From contig CAIRBK010000036.1 of NCBI GenBank assembly GCA_903876795.1, positions 1-64,000 on the forward strand: DNA of 64,000 nucleotides. Reading direction: 5' to 3'. Source of the DNA: an uncultured Verrucomicrobiota bacterium (GTDB taxonomy: Bacteria > Verrucomicrobiota > Verrucomicrobiia > Opitutales > Opitutaceae). The notes beneath the pieces were generated by a model. That model searched no databases and was not told where the DNA came from. It saw only the letters and a program-made list of their open reading frames with translations. The number at the start of each line of letters is the position of its first letter. Position 1 is the stretch's first letter. Below are positions 19,338-27,904 of this stretch, one piece after another. Made by a program: the position numbers and the translations under genes.

Positions 19338-20747
19338 ATGAGAACCGAAACGGATTCGATGGGTCCGGTGTCGCTGCCCGAAGATGCGCTTTACGGAGCC
19401 TCGACGCAGCGGGCGGTGCTAAACTTTCCCATCAGCGGGCGACCCCTTCCTGACGGCTTCATTCGCGGGCTCGGCCTGGTGAAAATCGCCTGTGCACGCG
19501 CCAACGAAGAGCTCGGCCAGTTGACCCCAGGGAAAAGCCGCCTTGTTCAGCAAGCCGCGCGCGAAGTGGCCGATGGTCTTCTCGCCGCGCATTTCCCCGT
19601 CGATGTGTTTCAGACCGGCTCGGGCACTTCGACCAACATGAACGCCAACGAAGTCATCGCCAACCGTGTCAGCCAGCTCGCCGGCGAGGATGTCGGTTCG
19701 AAGCAACCGGTGCATCCCAACGATGACGTCAACCTCGGTCAGTCATCCAACGACATCATCCCGACCGCGCTCCATGTGAGCGTGGCGCTCGCGCTTGCGC
19801 GGACCCTGCGGCCGGCGCTCGTGCATCTGCATGCCGTGCTGGCGGCCAAGGCGCGAGCCTTCGAGCCGGTGATAAAGATCGGACGCACGCACTTGATGGA
19901 CGCCACGCCGGTCACGCTCGGCCAGGAGTTTTCCGGCTACGCCGCGCAGGTCGAAAAGGCCGTCGAACGCGCCGACAAGGCCGTCGCCGCTCTGCGGGAA
20001 CTCGCGGCGGGCGGCACCGCCGTGGGCACGGGCATCAATTGCCATCCCGATTTCGCCGCCAAGGTCGTGCGCAGTCTCAATGAGGAGACCGGTCTGGATT
20101 TCATCGAGGCGCGCAATCACTTCGAGGCCCAAGCGGCCCGCGACGACGCGGTCGAGGTCGCCGGACACCTCGCGACCATCGCCGCCAGTCTCACCAAAAT
20201 CGCCAACGACATCCGCCTGCTCGGCTCGGGTCCGCGCGGCGGTCTCGGCGAACTCCGTCTGCCGGCCACGCAACCCGGCTCCTCGATCATGCCGGGCAAG
20301 GTCAATCCCGTGATGAGCGAGATGCTCGTGCAGGTGTGCATCTACGCGCAGGGACTGTCGCAGATGGTCGTGCTGTGCGGACAAGGCGGGCATCTGGAAC
20401 TCAATGCCACGATCCCGCTCATCGCCCATGCGCTCCACGAGTCGATCCGCGTCCTTGCCAACGGTGCCCGCCAGTTTGCCGACGCCTGCGTGGTCGGACT
20501 GGAAGCCGACGAGGCGCGCTGCCGCGAGCTTCTCGACCGCTCGCTCATGCTGGTCACCGCGCTCAATCCTCACATCGGTTACGACGCGGCCGCCGTCGTG
20601 GCGAAGGAGGCGCTCGCCACCGGCAAGACGCTCAAGCAGGTCGTGTTGGCGAAAGGATTGATGACCTCGGCGGCGCTTGAAGCCGCGCTCGAGCCGACGT
20701 CGATGACGAAGCCCGGCCGGAGCGTGCTTGCCGCCGGCGGAGGCTGA
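19338..20747 (+). CDS. fumC: Class II fumarate hydratase (FumC)
   Basis: An iron-independent fumarase of the aspartase/fumarase superfamily that hydrates fumarate to malate in the TCA cycle. The 469 residues are standard length. Visible motifs are QTGSGTSTNMNANEVIANR, the catalytic-His loop of HPNDDVNLGQSSND, TVGRTH-like KIGRTHLMDATP, and the family signature GSSIMPGKVNPV. The second ATG (MGPVSLPED) is an alternative start. A class I iron-sulfur fumarase is encoded 1 kb downstream on the other strand. Confidence 0.95.
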   Translation: MRTETDSMGPVSLPEDALYGASTQRAVLNFPISGRPLPDGFIRGLGLVKIACARANEELGQLTPGKSRLVQQAAREVADGLLAAHFPVDVFQTGSGTSTNMNANEVIANRVSQLAGEDVGSKQPVHPNDDVNLGQSSNDIIPTALHVSVALALARTLRPALVHLHAVLAAKARAFEPVIKIGRTHLMDATPVTLGQEFSGYAAQVEKAVERADKAVAALRELAAGGTAVGTGINCHPDFAAKVVRSLNEETGLDFIEARNHFEAQAARDDAVEVAGHLATIAASLTKIANDIRLLGSGPRGGLGELRLPATQPGSSIMPGKVNPVMSEMLVQVCIYAQGLSQMVVLCGQGGHLELNATIPLIAHALHESIRVLANGARQFADACVVGLEADEARCRELLDRSLMLVTALNPHIGYDAAAVVAKEALATGKTLKQVVLAKGLMTSAALEAALEPTSMTKPGRSVLAAGGG

Positions 20748-20764
20748 GCGGTTACCTTGCCGAT

Positions 20765-21184
20765 ATGCCCGTCCACCAAGCCACGCTCACGGTCCGCACA
20801 ACCGGTCAGGGTACGCGGGAGATCACCGATTCGGTCGCGCGTGAAGTGGCGCGCAGCGGACTGAAGACCGGCGTGGTGACGGTGTTTTGTCAGCACACGA
20901 GCTGCTCGCTGGTTATCATGGAGAACGCCGATCCGACGGCGCGGCATGATCTGGAGGCGTGGCTCAACCGGCTGGTGCCGGAAAACGACCGCCACTTTGT
21001 CCACACGCTGGAAGGCCCCGACGACATGCCGGGCCACATCAAGATGGCGCTCACGCGCACGAGTGAAAGTGTGCCCTTCGCCGACGGCCGCCTGCGCCTC
21101 GGCACCTGGCAGGGCGTTTTCCTGTGGGAGCACCGCCGCTCCCCGCACACCCGCCACGTGATCGTGACGGTGATGGGCGAGTAG
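20765..21184 (+). CDS. YjbQ/UPF0047 family protein
   Basis: A 139-residue member of the secondary thiamine-phosphate synthase/YjbQ family. Conserved features are FCQHTSCSLVIMENAD, the DMPGHIKMALT strip and GTWQGVFLWEHR near the C-terminus; the conserved His residues are thought to bind metal. The biological role of the family is poorly defined (weak thiamine phosphate synthase activity is known). It lies 17 bases after fumC and is probably co-transcribed. Confidence 0.9.
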   Translation: MPVHQATLTVRTTGQGTREITDSVAREVARSGLKTGVVTVFCQHTSCSLVIMENADPTARHDLEAWLNRLVPENDRHFVHTLEGPDDMPGHIKMALTRTSESVPFADGRLRLGTWQGVFLWEHRRSPHTRHVIVTVMGE

Positions 21185-21225
21185 CCTTACGAACTGCACT
21201 CAATTACCCGGCGCAGGCCTCGGTC

Positions 21226-21248
21226 CAATGTTCGTATTACGAACATTG
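21226..21248. repeat. Long palindrome, copy 1 (23-bp perfect)
   Basis: A perfect odd palindrome centred on T21237, with the core GTTCGTATTACGAAC extended four bases each side (CAAT/ATTG). It lies just beyond the 3' end of the small HTH gene (stop at 21259). The same core recurs at 21619-21643 and 62092-62116. No T run follows, so it is unlikely to be a simple terminator. Confidence 0.85.
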
Positions 21249-21258
21249 CCGCAAGGGG

Positions 21259-21618
21259 TTATTTTTTGGACCTGTTACGCTGATGGTTTAGCCAAACGAG
21301 GAGTTGGAGAGCCCGTTCCGCGTCAGGCATGGCTGAGAGCTTGTCGAAATACTCGCCGATGCGGGCACGATGAAGCCCCAGTTCGCGTGCGAGCAGCGCC
21401 CGGTCGCCTCGGCGGCGCAGGTAGGGCTTAACCATGAGGGCGACCGCGTTCCAGAGCGGTGTTTCCGCACTGGGCCGGAGGGTTCCGCCGCGTCGGGCCC
21501 GCGGCTTGCGTGAATGCGACCGCTTGCGGGTTTCCGCTGCGAGTTCTCGCGCAGCCGTCTCAAGCACCTGTCCGATCACCAACAGGGGCTTTAGGCGTGG
21601 ATGGATGTAAGGATTCAT
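21259..21618 (-). CDS. Small helix-turn-helix protein bracketed by palindromes
   Basis: A 119-residue basic protein. Residues 30-48 are Arg/Lys-rich; residues 68-90 (RRGDRALLARELGLHRARIG) look like a helix-turn-helix with the recognition helix at LHRARIGEYFDKL; the end is LLVWLNHQRNRSKK. I do not recognise a named family. The start ATG abuts a 25-bp perfect palindrome and the stop is followed by a 23-bp palindrome with the same core, so the protein probably binds this motif and represses itself, or the whole unit is a small mobile cassette. Confidence 0.7.
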   Translation of the reverse strand: MNPYIHPRLKPLLVIGQVLETAARELAAETRKRSHSRKPRARRGGTLRPSAETPLWNAVALMVKPYLRRRGDRALLARELGLHRARIGEYFDKLSAMPDAERALQLLVWLNHQRNRSKK

Positions 21619-21643
21619 CCTTTGTTCGTATTACGAACAAAGG
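21619..21643. repeat. Long palindrome, copy 2 (25-bp perfect)
   Basis: A perfect odd palindrome centred on T21631, with core GTTCGTATTACGAAC and outer arms CCTTT/AAAGG. It lies directly against the ATG of the HTH gene, where an operator or a folded mRNA 5' end would control expression. It shares the core with copies at 21226-21248 and 62092-62116. Confidence 0.88.
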
Positions 21644-21698
21644 GATTGGGGCAAGGTCCGGGTCTACGGGGGGGCTTGGGCGTGGGGGGCCGGGGGGC

Positions 21699-23369
21699 TC
21701 AGGCCTTGGCTTTTTCGGCGGCGGCGGTCACGCCGCCGGGGAGGCAGGCGCCGCAGCCGTTGACGAAGAAATCGTTGCCCTTGTCGTCCACCAGGATGAA
21801 GGCGGGGAAATCAACGACCTCGATCTTCCACACCGCCTCCATGCCGAGTTCGGGATATTCCAACAATTCGACCTTGCTGATGTTTTCCTTGGCGAGGATG
21901 GCGGCGGGGCCGCCGATGCTGCCGAGGTAAAAGCCGCCGTGTTTTTTGCAGGCGGCGGTTACGGCGGGGCTCCGGTTGCCCTTGGCCAGCATCACCATCG
22001 AGCCGCCGAGCGACTGGAAGAGATCGACGTAGCTGTCCATGCGTCCGGCGGTCGTGGGCCCGAAACTGCCGGAGGCGTAGCCTTTCGGCGTCTTGGCGGG
22101 GCCGGCGTAGTATACGGGATGGTTTTTGAAGTAGTCGGGCAGGCCTTGGCCGGCGTCGACGCGCTCTTTGAGTTTGGCGTGGGCGATGTCGCGGGCGACG
22201 ACGAGCGGGCCGGTGAGCAACACGCGGGTGGTCACGTGGTGCCTCGAAAGCTCGGCGAGGATGGCGGGCATCGGCTGGTTGAGGTCGATGCGCACCACCC
22301 GGTCGTCCTTGATCGTGCGCTGGTCGGCGGGGATGAAGCGGCCGGGGTTGGTCTCAAGTTTTTCGAGCCAGATCCCGTCCTTGTTGATCTTGGCCTTGAT
22401 GTTGCGGTCGGCCGAACAGGAGACGCCGAGGCCGACGGGGCAGCTCGCGCCGTGGCGGGGCAGGCGGATGACGCGCACGTCGAGGGCGAAATATTTGCCG
22501 CCGAACTGGGCGCCGATGCCGCTCTGCTGGGCGATTTTCAGGACGAGTTTTTCGGTTTCGAGGCAGCGGAAGGCGCGGCCCTCGGCGTTGCCCGAGGTAG
22601 GCAGGTGGTCGTAATATTTGGTCGAGGCGAGCTTGACGGTCTTGAGGCAGGCTTCGGCGCTGGTGCCTCCGATGACGAGGGCCAGGTGGTAGGGCGGACA
22701 GGCGGAGGTGCCGAGGTAGGCGAGCTTGTCGGTGACGAATTTTTCGAGCCCCTTGGGGTTGAGAAGCGCCTTGGTCTCCTGGAAGAGAAACGTCTTGTTG
22801 GCGGAGCCGCCGCCCTTGGCGACGAAGAGGAATTTGTAGTCCGCGCCCTCGGCGGCGTAGAGGTCGATCTGGGCCGGCAGGTTGGTGCCGGTGTTGACCT
22901 CGTTGAACATGTCGAGCGCGGCGGTCTGCGAGTAGCGGAGGTTTTCCTTGGTGTAGGTCTCGTAGATGCCCTTGGAGATCCATTCGGCGTCGTTGGCACC
23001 GGTCCAGACCTGCTGGCCTTTTTTGGCGACGACGGTGGCGGTGCCGGTGTCCTGGCAGAAGGGGAGGATGCCTTCGGCGGAAATCTCGGCGTTTTTGAGG
23101 AGGGTGGTGGCGACGTAGCGGTCGTTGGCGGAGGCCTCGGGATCGTCGAGGATGGCGGCAACCTGGGCGAGGTGCTTCGGGCGCAGGAGGAACGACGTGT
23201 CACGCATGGCCTGCTGCGCGACAAAGGCGAGGACCTCGGGATCGATCTTGAGGATCTCACGGCCTTCGAATGTCGTGGTGGAGACGCCTTCTTTGGAAAG
23301 CAGGCGATATTCGGTGTCGTCGGGGCCGAGCGGGAACGGGTCTTGGTAGGAAAACGCGGGCGTAGCCAT
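21699..23369 (-). CDS. Class I fumarate hydratase (iron-sulfur)
   Basis: A [4Fe-4S] hydro-lyase of 556 residues with the alpha and beta parts fused, as in FumA/FumB. The three cluster cysteines sit in [29 protein letters not shown] and [16 protein letters not shown]. The C-terminal beta part has [20 protein letters not shown] with GRMDSY, the substrate-binding signature, and ends with [12 protein letters not shown]. The start is the ATG at 23369 ([13 protein letters not shown]); the frame upstream is non-homologous. Oxygen-sensitive, and complementary to the FumC encoded 1 kb away. Confidence 0.94.
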   Translation of the reverse strand: MATPAFSYQDPFPLGPDDTEYRLLSKEGVSTTTFEGREILKIDPEVLAFVAQQAMRDTSFLLRPKHLAQVAAILDDPEASANDRYVATTLLKNAEISAEGILPFCQDTGTATVVAKKGQQVWTGANDAEWISKGIYETYTKENLRYSQTAALDMFNEVNTGTNLPAQIDLYAAEGADYKFLFVAKGGGSANKTFLFQETKALLNPKGLEKFVTDKLAYLGTSACPPYHLALVIGGTSAEACLKTVKLASTKYYDHLPTSGNAEGRAFRCLETEKLVLKIAQQSGIGAQFGGKYFALDVRVIRLPRHGASCPVGLGVSCSADRNIKAKINKDGIWLEKLETNPGRFIPADQRTIKDDRVVRIDLNQPMPAILAELSRHHVTTRVLLTGPLVVARDIAHAKLKERVDAGQGLPDYFKNHPVYYAGPAKTPKGYASGSFGPTTAGRMDSYVDLFQSLGGSMVMLAKGNRSPAVTAACKKHGGFYLGSIGGPAAILAKENISKVELLEYPELGMEAVWKIEVVDFPAFILVDDKGNDFFVNGCGACLPGGVTAAAEKAKA

Positions 23370-23511
23370 GCGACGAATTAGCCATAGCGACGGCCCGGGG
23401 GACGACGAAAAACGCCCGACTGCGTAAAAATTAGCAATAATTGCGGAGGGCACATCGTCCGCTTCTGGACCGCCCGAGGCTCCGCACGAACGGCAACGGG
23501 CGCCCCGGAGC

Positions 23512-23542
23512 AACAACTAACCCATTGTGTTAGTTGTTACGG
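23512..23542. repeat. 31-nt hairpin repeat, copy 1
   Basis: AACAACTAAC and GTTAGTTGTT form a perfect 10-bp stem around the loop CCATTGT. The whole 31-nt unit is identical to one at 42806-42836. It lies just past the kdsD stop. No T run follows on either strand. It may act as a 3'-end stabiliser or terminator, or be a dispersed extragenic palindrome. Confidence 0.85.
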
Positions 23543-23554
23543 GGAGGAGGGGGC

Positions 23555-24544
23555 TCAGACGATCTTGAGTTTTGGCAGGTCCTGGCCGTCGACAAGGCCG
23601 GTGGGCTTGCCCTTGGCGTCGATGACGATGAGGTCGTCGATCTTGTGGGTTTGAAAAAGGCGCAGGGCGTCCACACCCAAGGCGTGCTCGGACACGGTCT
23701 TGGGGGCGCGTGTCATGAAGGCGGACACGTTTTTTTGAAGGAAGTCGTCGCCGGTGAGCGCGCTGCGACGGAAATCGCCGTCGGTGAAGATTCCGGTGAG
23801 TTTGCCGGTCTTGGGGTGGACGACGGCGATGCTGCCGCTCTTGGCCTTGGTCATCGCGAGGATGGCCTGCTGAGTGGTCGCGGTCTCGTTGACGATCGGC
23901 AGGCGTTCGCCGCTGCGCATGATGTCCTTCACGCGCAACAACAGGACGCGGCCAAGATTGCCTGCGGGGTGAAACTTGGCGAAATCGTCGCGGGTGAGGC
24001 CGCGTTCGGCGAGCAACACCATGGCGAGAGCGTCGCCCAGGGCGAGCGCGGCGGTCGTGCTGGCGGTCGGTGCCAGTCGCAGCGGACAGGCTTCGCGGGG
24101 AACCTGGTAGACCAGTTGCAATTCGGTGTTGTGGGCGAGATCGGAGCCCGGGTTGCTGGTGAAACCGACGGTGCGCAGACCGAGGCGGCGGAAGCCGGGG
24201 ATGAGGCGCAGGATTTCCTCGGACTGGCCGCTGTTGCTGAGGAGGAAAACCAGGTCCCCTTCGTTGCAAAGACCGAGGTCGCCGTGGAGCGCCTGGGTGG
24301 CGTCGAGGAAGCAGGTGGACAGGCCGGTGCTGTTGAACGTGCCGACGAGTTTGTTGGCGATGTGGGCGGATTTGCCGATGCCGGTGAAGATAACTTTGCG
24401 ACCGGCCTCGCTGGTGGCCTGCACCGCGCGGGCGACTTCCACGAATTTCGCGTCCAGGGCGAGGGCCGTGGCGGCGAGCGCCTCCTGTTCGATTTTGATG
24501 GCGGCACGGGCGCGGGCCAGAGTGGTTTTGGAGTCGAGGGCCAT
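23555..24544 (-). CDS. kdsD: Arabinose-5-phosphate isomerase (KdsD/KpsF)
   Basis: Converts ribulose 5-phosphate to arabinose 5-phosphate, the precursor of KDO for lipopolysaccharide. The 329 residues show an N-terminal SIS domain (about 35-180, with FTGIGKSAHIANKLVGTFNS and LLSNSGQSEEILRLIP) and two CBS domains (about 205-329, with DIMRSGERLP and FMTRAPKTVSEHALG). The metal/substrate His region GNLGRVLLLRVKDIM is present. It supports a Gram-negative outer membrane with LPS. Confidence 0.95.
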   Translation of the reverse strand: MALDSKTTLARARAAIKIEQEALAATALALDAKFVEVARAVQATSEAGRKVIFTGIGKSAHIANKLVGTFNSTGLSTCFLDATQALHGDLGLCNEGDLVFLLSNSGQSEEILRLIPGFRRLGLRTVGFTSNPGSDLAHNTELQLVYQVPREACPLRLAPTASTTAALALGDALAMVLLAERGLTRDDFAKFHPAGNLGRVLLLRVKDIMRSGERLPIVNETATTQQAILAMTKAKSGSIAVVHPKTGKLTGIFTDGDFRRSALTGDDFLQKNVSAFMTRAPKTVSEHALGVDALRLFQTHKIDDLIVIDAKGKPTGLVDGQDLPKLKIV

Positions 24545-24620
24545 TTAGGGTTTGAGTCGTCGAACGGTCTGCGAGACTTAGGAGCAACTTTTTCCCGTTC
24601 AAACCATTTCACCCGCCCCG

Positions 24621-25508
24621 ATGAGGTTCCGTCTGATTCCGCTCTTTATGTGTGCGCTGGCAGCGATGCTGTTTGCCGCCGGTTGCGGGCGTTATGACGC
24701 GTCGCCGTTCACGGCCGAAATCGACGAACCCAACTACCGTCGCGGCAAGGATCTCCTGCGCCAGGGCCGCAACCAGGAGGCGCTCGCATCCTTCCTCAAG
24801 GTCGTCGAAAAGCGCGGCGACGACGCGCCCGAGTCTCATCTCGAACTGGGCATCCTCTATCAGCAGCACATCAAGGACCCGATCGCGGCGATTTATCACT
24901 ACCGCAAGTTTCGCGAGTTGAAGCGCAACTCGCCCCAGTCCGACCTCGTGCGCCAGCGAATCGACGCGGCCACGCGGGAGTTTGCCCGCACGTTGCCCGC
25001 CCAGCCGCTCGACAACCAGATGGAACGCCTCGATCTGCTCGAAAAAATCGACCAGATCCAGCGAGAGAACGTCCAGCTTAAGGACCAGCTCATCGGCCTC
25101 CGCACGCAGGCGATCAACACCCCGCGTTCCTCCGTGGCCGCCACCGAGCCCGTGCACACGGCTCTGGTTGAGGAATCGGTTCCGATGGCGCCGAATCCCG
25201 CAGAGTCGCCCATTGCCGCCGCCGACCCCGAGACACCCGAGCCCGCCCCGACGCCCGCAGTGACCCTGAATCGACCGGCACCGCCGTCGGTTTCGACCCC
25301 GCCGCCGCCCAAGCCGACAACTCCCGCGCCCGCCGCAGGGGGACGTCGCTACGTCGTGGCCAAGGGCGACACGCTCTTCGCCATCGCCAAGCGCCACTAC
25401 GGCACCGCGAGCAACGCCCGCGTGCAAGGCATCCTCAACGCCAACCGCGCGGTGCTGCCGACAGCCTCCGCCCTGAAACCGGGCATGACGCTGGTCATCC
25501 CGCAATAA
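24621..25508 (+). CDS. LysM-domain lipoprotein with TPR-like region
   Basis: An envelope lipoprotein of 295 residues. The lipobox LFAAGC places the lipidated Cys at residue 22. Residues 35-115 look like TPR-type helices (RRGKDLLRQGRNQEALASFL, ESHLELGILYQQ). A coiled coil follows (about 132-162), then a Pro/Ala-rich linker (165-240) and a C-terminal LysM domain (244-295, YVVAKGDTLFAIAKRHYG). It is likely attached to the membrane and binds peptidoglycan. It is divergent from kdsD across a 76-bp promoter region. Confidence 0.9.
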   Translation: MRFRLIPLFMCALAAMLFAAGCGRYDASPFTAEIDEPNYRRGKDLLRQGRNQEALASFLKVVEKRGDDAPESHLELGILYQQHIKDPIAAIYHYRKFRELKRNSPQSDLVRQRIDAATREFARTLPAQPLDNQMERLDLLEKIDQIQRENVQLKDQLIGLRTQAINTPRSSVAATEPVHTALVEESVPMAPNPAESPIAAADPETPEPAPTPAVTLNRPAPPSVSTPPPPKPTTPAPAAGGRRYVVAKGDTLFAIAKRHYGTASNARVQGILNANRAVLPTASALKPGMTLVIPQ

Positions 25509-25541
25509 CGCCCGATCACCGGACGCCGTCCGCCCGCTTCC

Positions 25542-26708
25542 ATGCCGCGCACCTCCCGCCGCACGTCCGTCTTCACCGAGTCGCTCATCCGCGAGATGTC
25601 GCGCGTCGCCGCTAGGTATGGCGCGATCAATCTCTCGCAGGGCTTCCCCGACGGCGATCCGCCCGCCGCGCTGGTGCAGGCGGCGAAGGACGCGATGGAC
25701 ACTGGCCGGCACCAATACGCCGTGACATGGGGCTCTCCCGAACTGCGCGACGCGCTCGCCGCCAAGCTCACGCGATTCACCGGTCTGCCGGTTGATCCGC
25801 AGCGGGAATTGGTCGTCACCTGCGGGGCGACCGAAGCGATGCTCGCGGCCGTGATGACCGTGTGCGATCCCGGCGACCGCATCGGGATGTTTTCGCCGTT
25901 TTACGAGAATTACAACGCCGACGCCATCCTCTCCGGGGCGACTGCGGTGCATGTGCCGTTGCACCCGCCGGGCTACGGGTTTGATCCGGCGGAGCTGCGC
26001 GCGGCGTTCGCGACCGGCGGCGGGTTGAAGGCGTTCATTCTGTGCAACCCGTCCAACCCGTGCGGGCGCGTTTTCACACGCGCCGAGCTGCTGCAAATCG
26101 CGGCGCTGGCGGAGGAGTTCGACACGTTTGTGATCACCGACGAGGTGTATGAGCACCTGGTGTTCGACGGACGTGAGCACGTGTATTTCGCCACGCTGCC
26201 CGGCATGGCCGCGCGCACCCTCTCGGTGTCGTCGTTGTCGAAGACGTTTTCGATCACCGGCTGGCGGCTCGGCTACCTGAGGGCCGCGCCGGAGATCATC
26301 GCGCAGGCGCGCAAGGTCCATGATTTTCTCACGGTGGGCGCGGCCGCGCCGCTGCAACACGCGGTCGTCACCGCGCTGGGGTGGGGGCCGGAGTATTACG
26401 CGGGACTCTGCGCCGAATATCAGGCGCAGCGCGACATCCTGCTAGGCTACCTCGACCGGACGGGACTGGCCTACACGCGGCCCGAGGGCGCGTATTTCGT
26501 GATGCTCGACATCTCGCCGTTCGGCTACGCGAGCGACGTGGAGTTTGCCCACTGGATGACGAAGGAGATCGGGGTCGCGCCTGTGCCGGGCTCCGTTTTT
26601 TTCTCCAACGGCGAAAACCGCTACGTCCGGCTCAATTTCGCCAAAAAGCCGGCGACCCTGCAGGCCGCCGGGGAGCGCCTGCTCAAGCTGTCCGCCCTCC
26701 TGAAATAG
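25542..26708 (+). CDS. PLP-dependent class I/II aminotransferase
   Basis: A fold-type I aminotransferase of 388 residues. The PLP-binding pattern is complete: NLSQGFPDGDPP, TCGATEAMLAA, NPSNPCGRVF, ITDEVYEHLVFD, the Schiff-base Lys in SSLSKTFSITGWRLGY, and R near the end in ENRYVRLNFAKK. The best match by motif is the methionine/kynurenine (KAT/YbdL-like) group. The exact substrate cannot be fixed from sequence. It follows the LysM gene by 33 bases. Confidence 0.88.
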   Translation: MPRTSRRTSVFTESLIREMSRVAARYGAINLSQGFPDGDPPAALVQAAKDAMDTGRHQYAVTWGSPELRDALAAKLTRFTGLPVDPQRELVVTCGATEAMLAAVMTVCDPGDRIGMFSPFYENYNADAILSGATAVHVPLHPPGYGFDPAELRAAFATGGGLKAFILCNPSNPCGRVFTRAELLQIAALAEEFDTFVITDEVYEHLVFDGREHVYFATLPGMAARTLSVSSLSKTFSITGWRLGYLRAAPEIIAQARKVHDFLTVGAAAPLQHAVVTALGWGPEYYAGLCAEYQAQRDILLGYLDRTGLAYTRPEGAYFVMLDISPFGYASDVEFAHWMTKEIGVAPVPGSVFFSNGENRYVRLNFAKKPATLQAAGERLLKLSALLK

Positions 26709-26721
26709 CGGCGGTCGCCTC

Positions 26722-27603
26722 TCAGGGGTTGGCGGGCTTGGTCCAGGCCGAGGCCAGGCTGCCGGCGAGAATGAGCGCTCCGCCCACCAGTTCCCAGGCG
26801 GTGAAGTGTTCGCCGAAAAAGGCGACGCCACCCGCGGCGATGCCGAGCGGCACGAGCATTTGCAGGAGCGAGCCTTCGGCCACGGAGAGGTCGCGAAAGG
26901 CCCGGGTCATGAGGAGTTGGCCGGTGCCGGCGCAGGTGCCGGCGAGGGCGAGAATGAGCCATGAGGCCGCCGGGAGGGCGGAGAATGTCGCGATGGCGGG
27001 GCCGCCGCAGAGGAGCAGGCCGAAGACGCATTGGGCCGCGAAGATGGTCGAGGAGTGTTCGCGGGCGTGCAGTTGGCGAATGGTGATGACGATCCAGGCT
27101 GCGGCCACGGCGTTGATAAGCGCGATAAAATCGAGGAACCCGGTGGCGGCGCCGTCCGCGAACGGATTGGTGAGAAAGCCGAGACCGGCGGGCGTGGCGA
27201 CTGCGCCGACGATCAAGGCGGGGCGAAGGCGTTCGCGCAGCACCCACACGGCGATGAGACCGCCCCAGATCACGTAGGTGTTGTTGATAAACGTGGCGCG
27301 ACCGGCACCGAGCGTGGCCACCGTGTAATAATAGGTGAGCGCGCTTAGCCCCCCGAGCAGGCCGCGCTCGATGAGCTTGCGGTTGGTGATCAGGTGCGTC
27401 GGACGGAAGTGGCTCCGGTAGAGCGTGAGGATGATGGCGAGCCCGACGACGAAACGCGCGGAAGTGACCACCCAGATGCTCACGTTTCCCATGCCGGCGA
27501 GGGCCCGGATGAGGAGCACGTTGGTGATGAAGCAGACGGCCGAGCCGAGCATCAGCAGAAGGCTGTTGCGGCGGGACCTGGCGGAGACGGTGGAGGTGGT
27601 CAT
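26722..27603 (-). CDS. EamA/DMT superfamily transporter
   Basis: A 10-helix inner-membrane protein of 293 residues made of two EamA repeats (about 12-140 and 152-285). The second repeat carries the conserved LLQMLVPLGIAAGGVAFFGE and GGALILAGSLASAW segments. Family members export metabolites such as amino acids. No ligand can be assigned. It is convergent with the aminotransferase (13 bases between stops) and lies downstream of a terminator that isolates it from metH. Confidence 0.88.
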   Translation of the reverse strand: MTTSTVSARSRRNSLLLMLGSAVCFITNVLLIRALAGMGNVSIWVVTSARFVVGLAIILTLYRSHFRPTHLITNRKLIERGLLGGLSALTYYYTVATLGAGRATFINNTYVIWGGLIAVWVLRERLRPALIVGAVATPAGLGFLTNPFADGAATGFLDFIALINAVAAAWIVITIRQLHAREHSSTIFAAQCVFGLLLCGGPAIATFSALPAASWLILALAGTCAGTGQLLMTRAFRDLSVAEGSLLQMLVPLGIAAGGVAFFGEHFTAWELVGGALILAGSLASAWTKPANP

Positions 27604-27904
27604 GGCGGATGTCCTGAAGACGCAACCGGGACTGACGACGGCGCAAAAAAACCGCGCCGGAATCGGGCGCGGTTGCCAAGGGAGGAGACGTTTCTTGGAT
27701 TATGCTTTTAAGAAACGATCACCGACCGTGCAGCCGCGCCGCTGGCCACGCGGATGGCGCGCCAGATGGCGAGTGCGGTTACACGGACTTTATGCGGTTG
27801 GAGCATGTGTGGGGTGCAGAGAAAGGGCACAATGGCGCGGGAATGCAAGACCTGGTTGGAGCGCGGGAGGGGTATGGTGCGCCTGTCGCCTGTAAATCAG
27901 ACGC
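27604..27904. other. Intergenic region between metH and the EamA gene
   Basis: About 300 bases with no supported gene. It holds an inverted repeat GTTTCTT/AAGAAAC (near 27690-27716) and, nearer the EamA gene, a minus-strand intrinsic terminator. The EamA promoter should lie here, but I cannot place it. I looked for a SAM riboswitch ahead of the terminator and did not find convincing core elements. Confidence 0.5.
27645..27674 (-). terminator. Intrinsic terminator (minus strand)
   Basis: On the minus strand AACCGCGCC pairs perfectly with GGCGCGGTT across a 7-nt loop and is followed by seven T. It lies 230 bases after the metH stop and 41 bases before the EamA start. It could end the metH transcript or act as an attenuator for the EamA gene. 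Confidence 0.82.

Noticed and set aside
27604-27904. Possible SAM riboswitch before the EamA transporter
   Set aside because: A TTGGCAACC stretch and a terminator are present, but the other conserved stems of SAM riboswitches are not.
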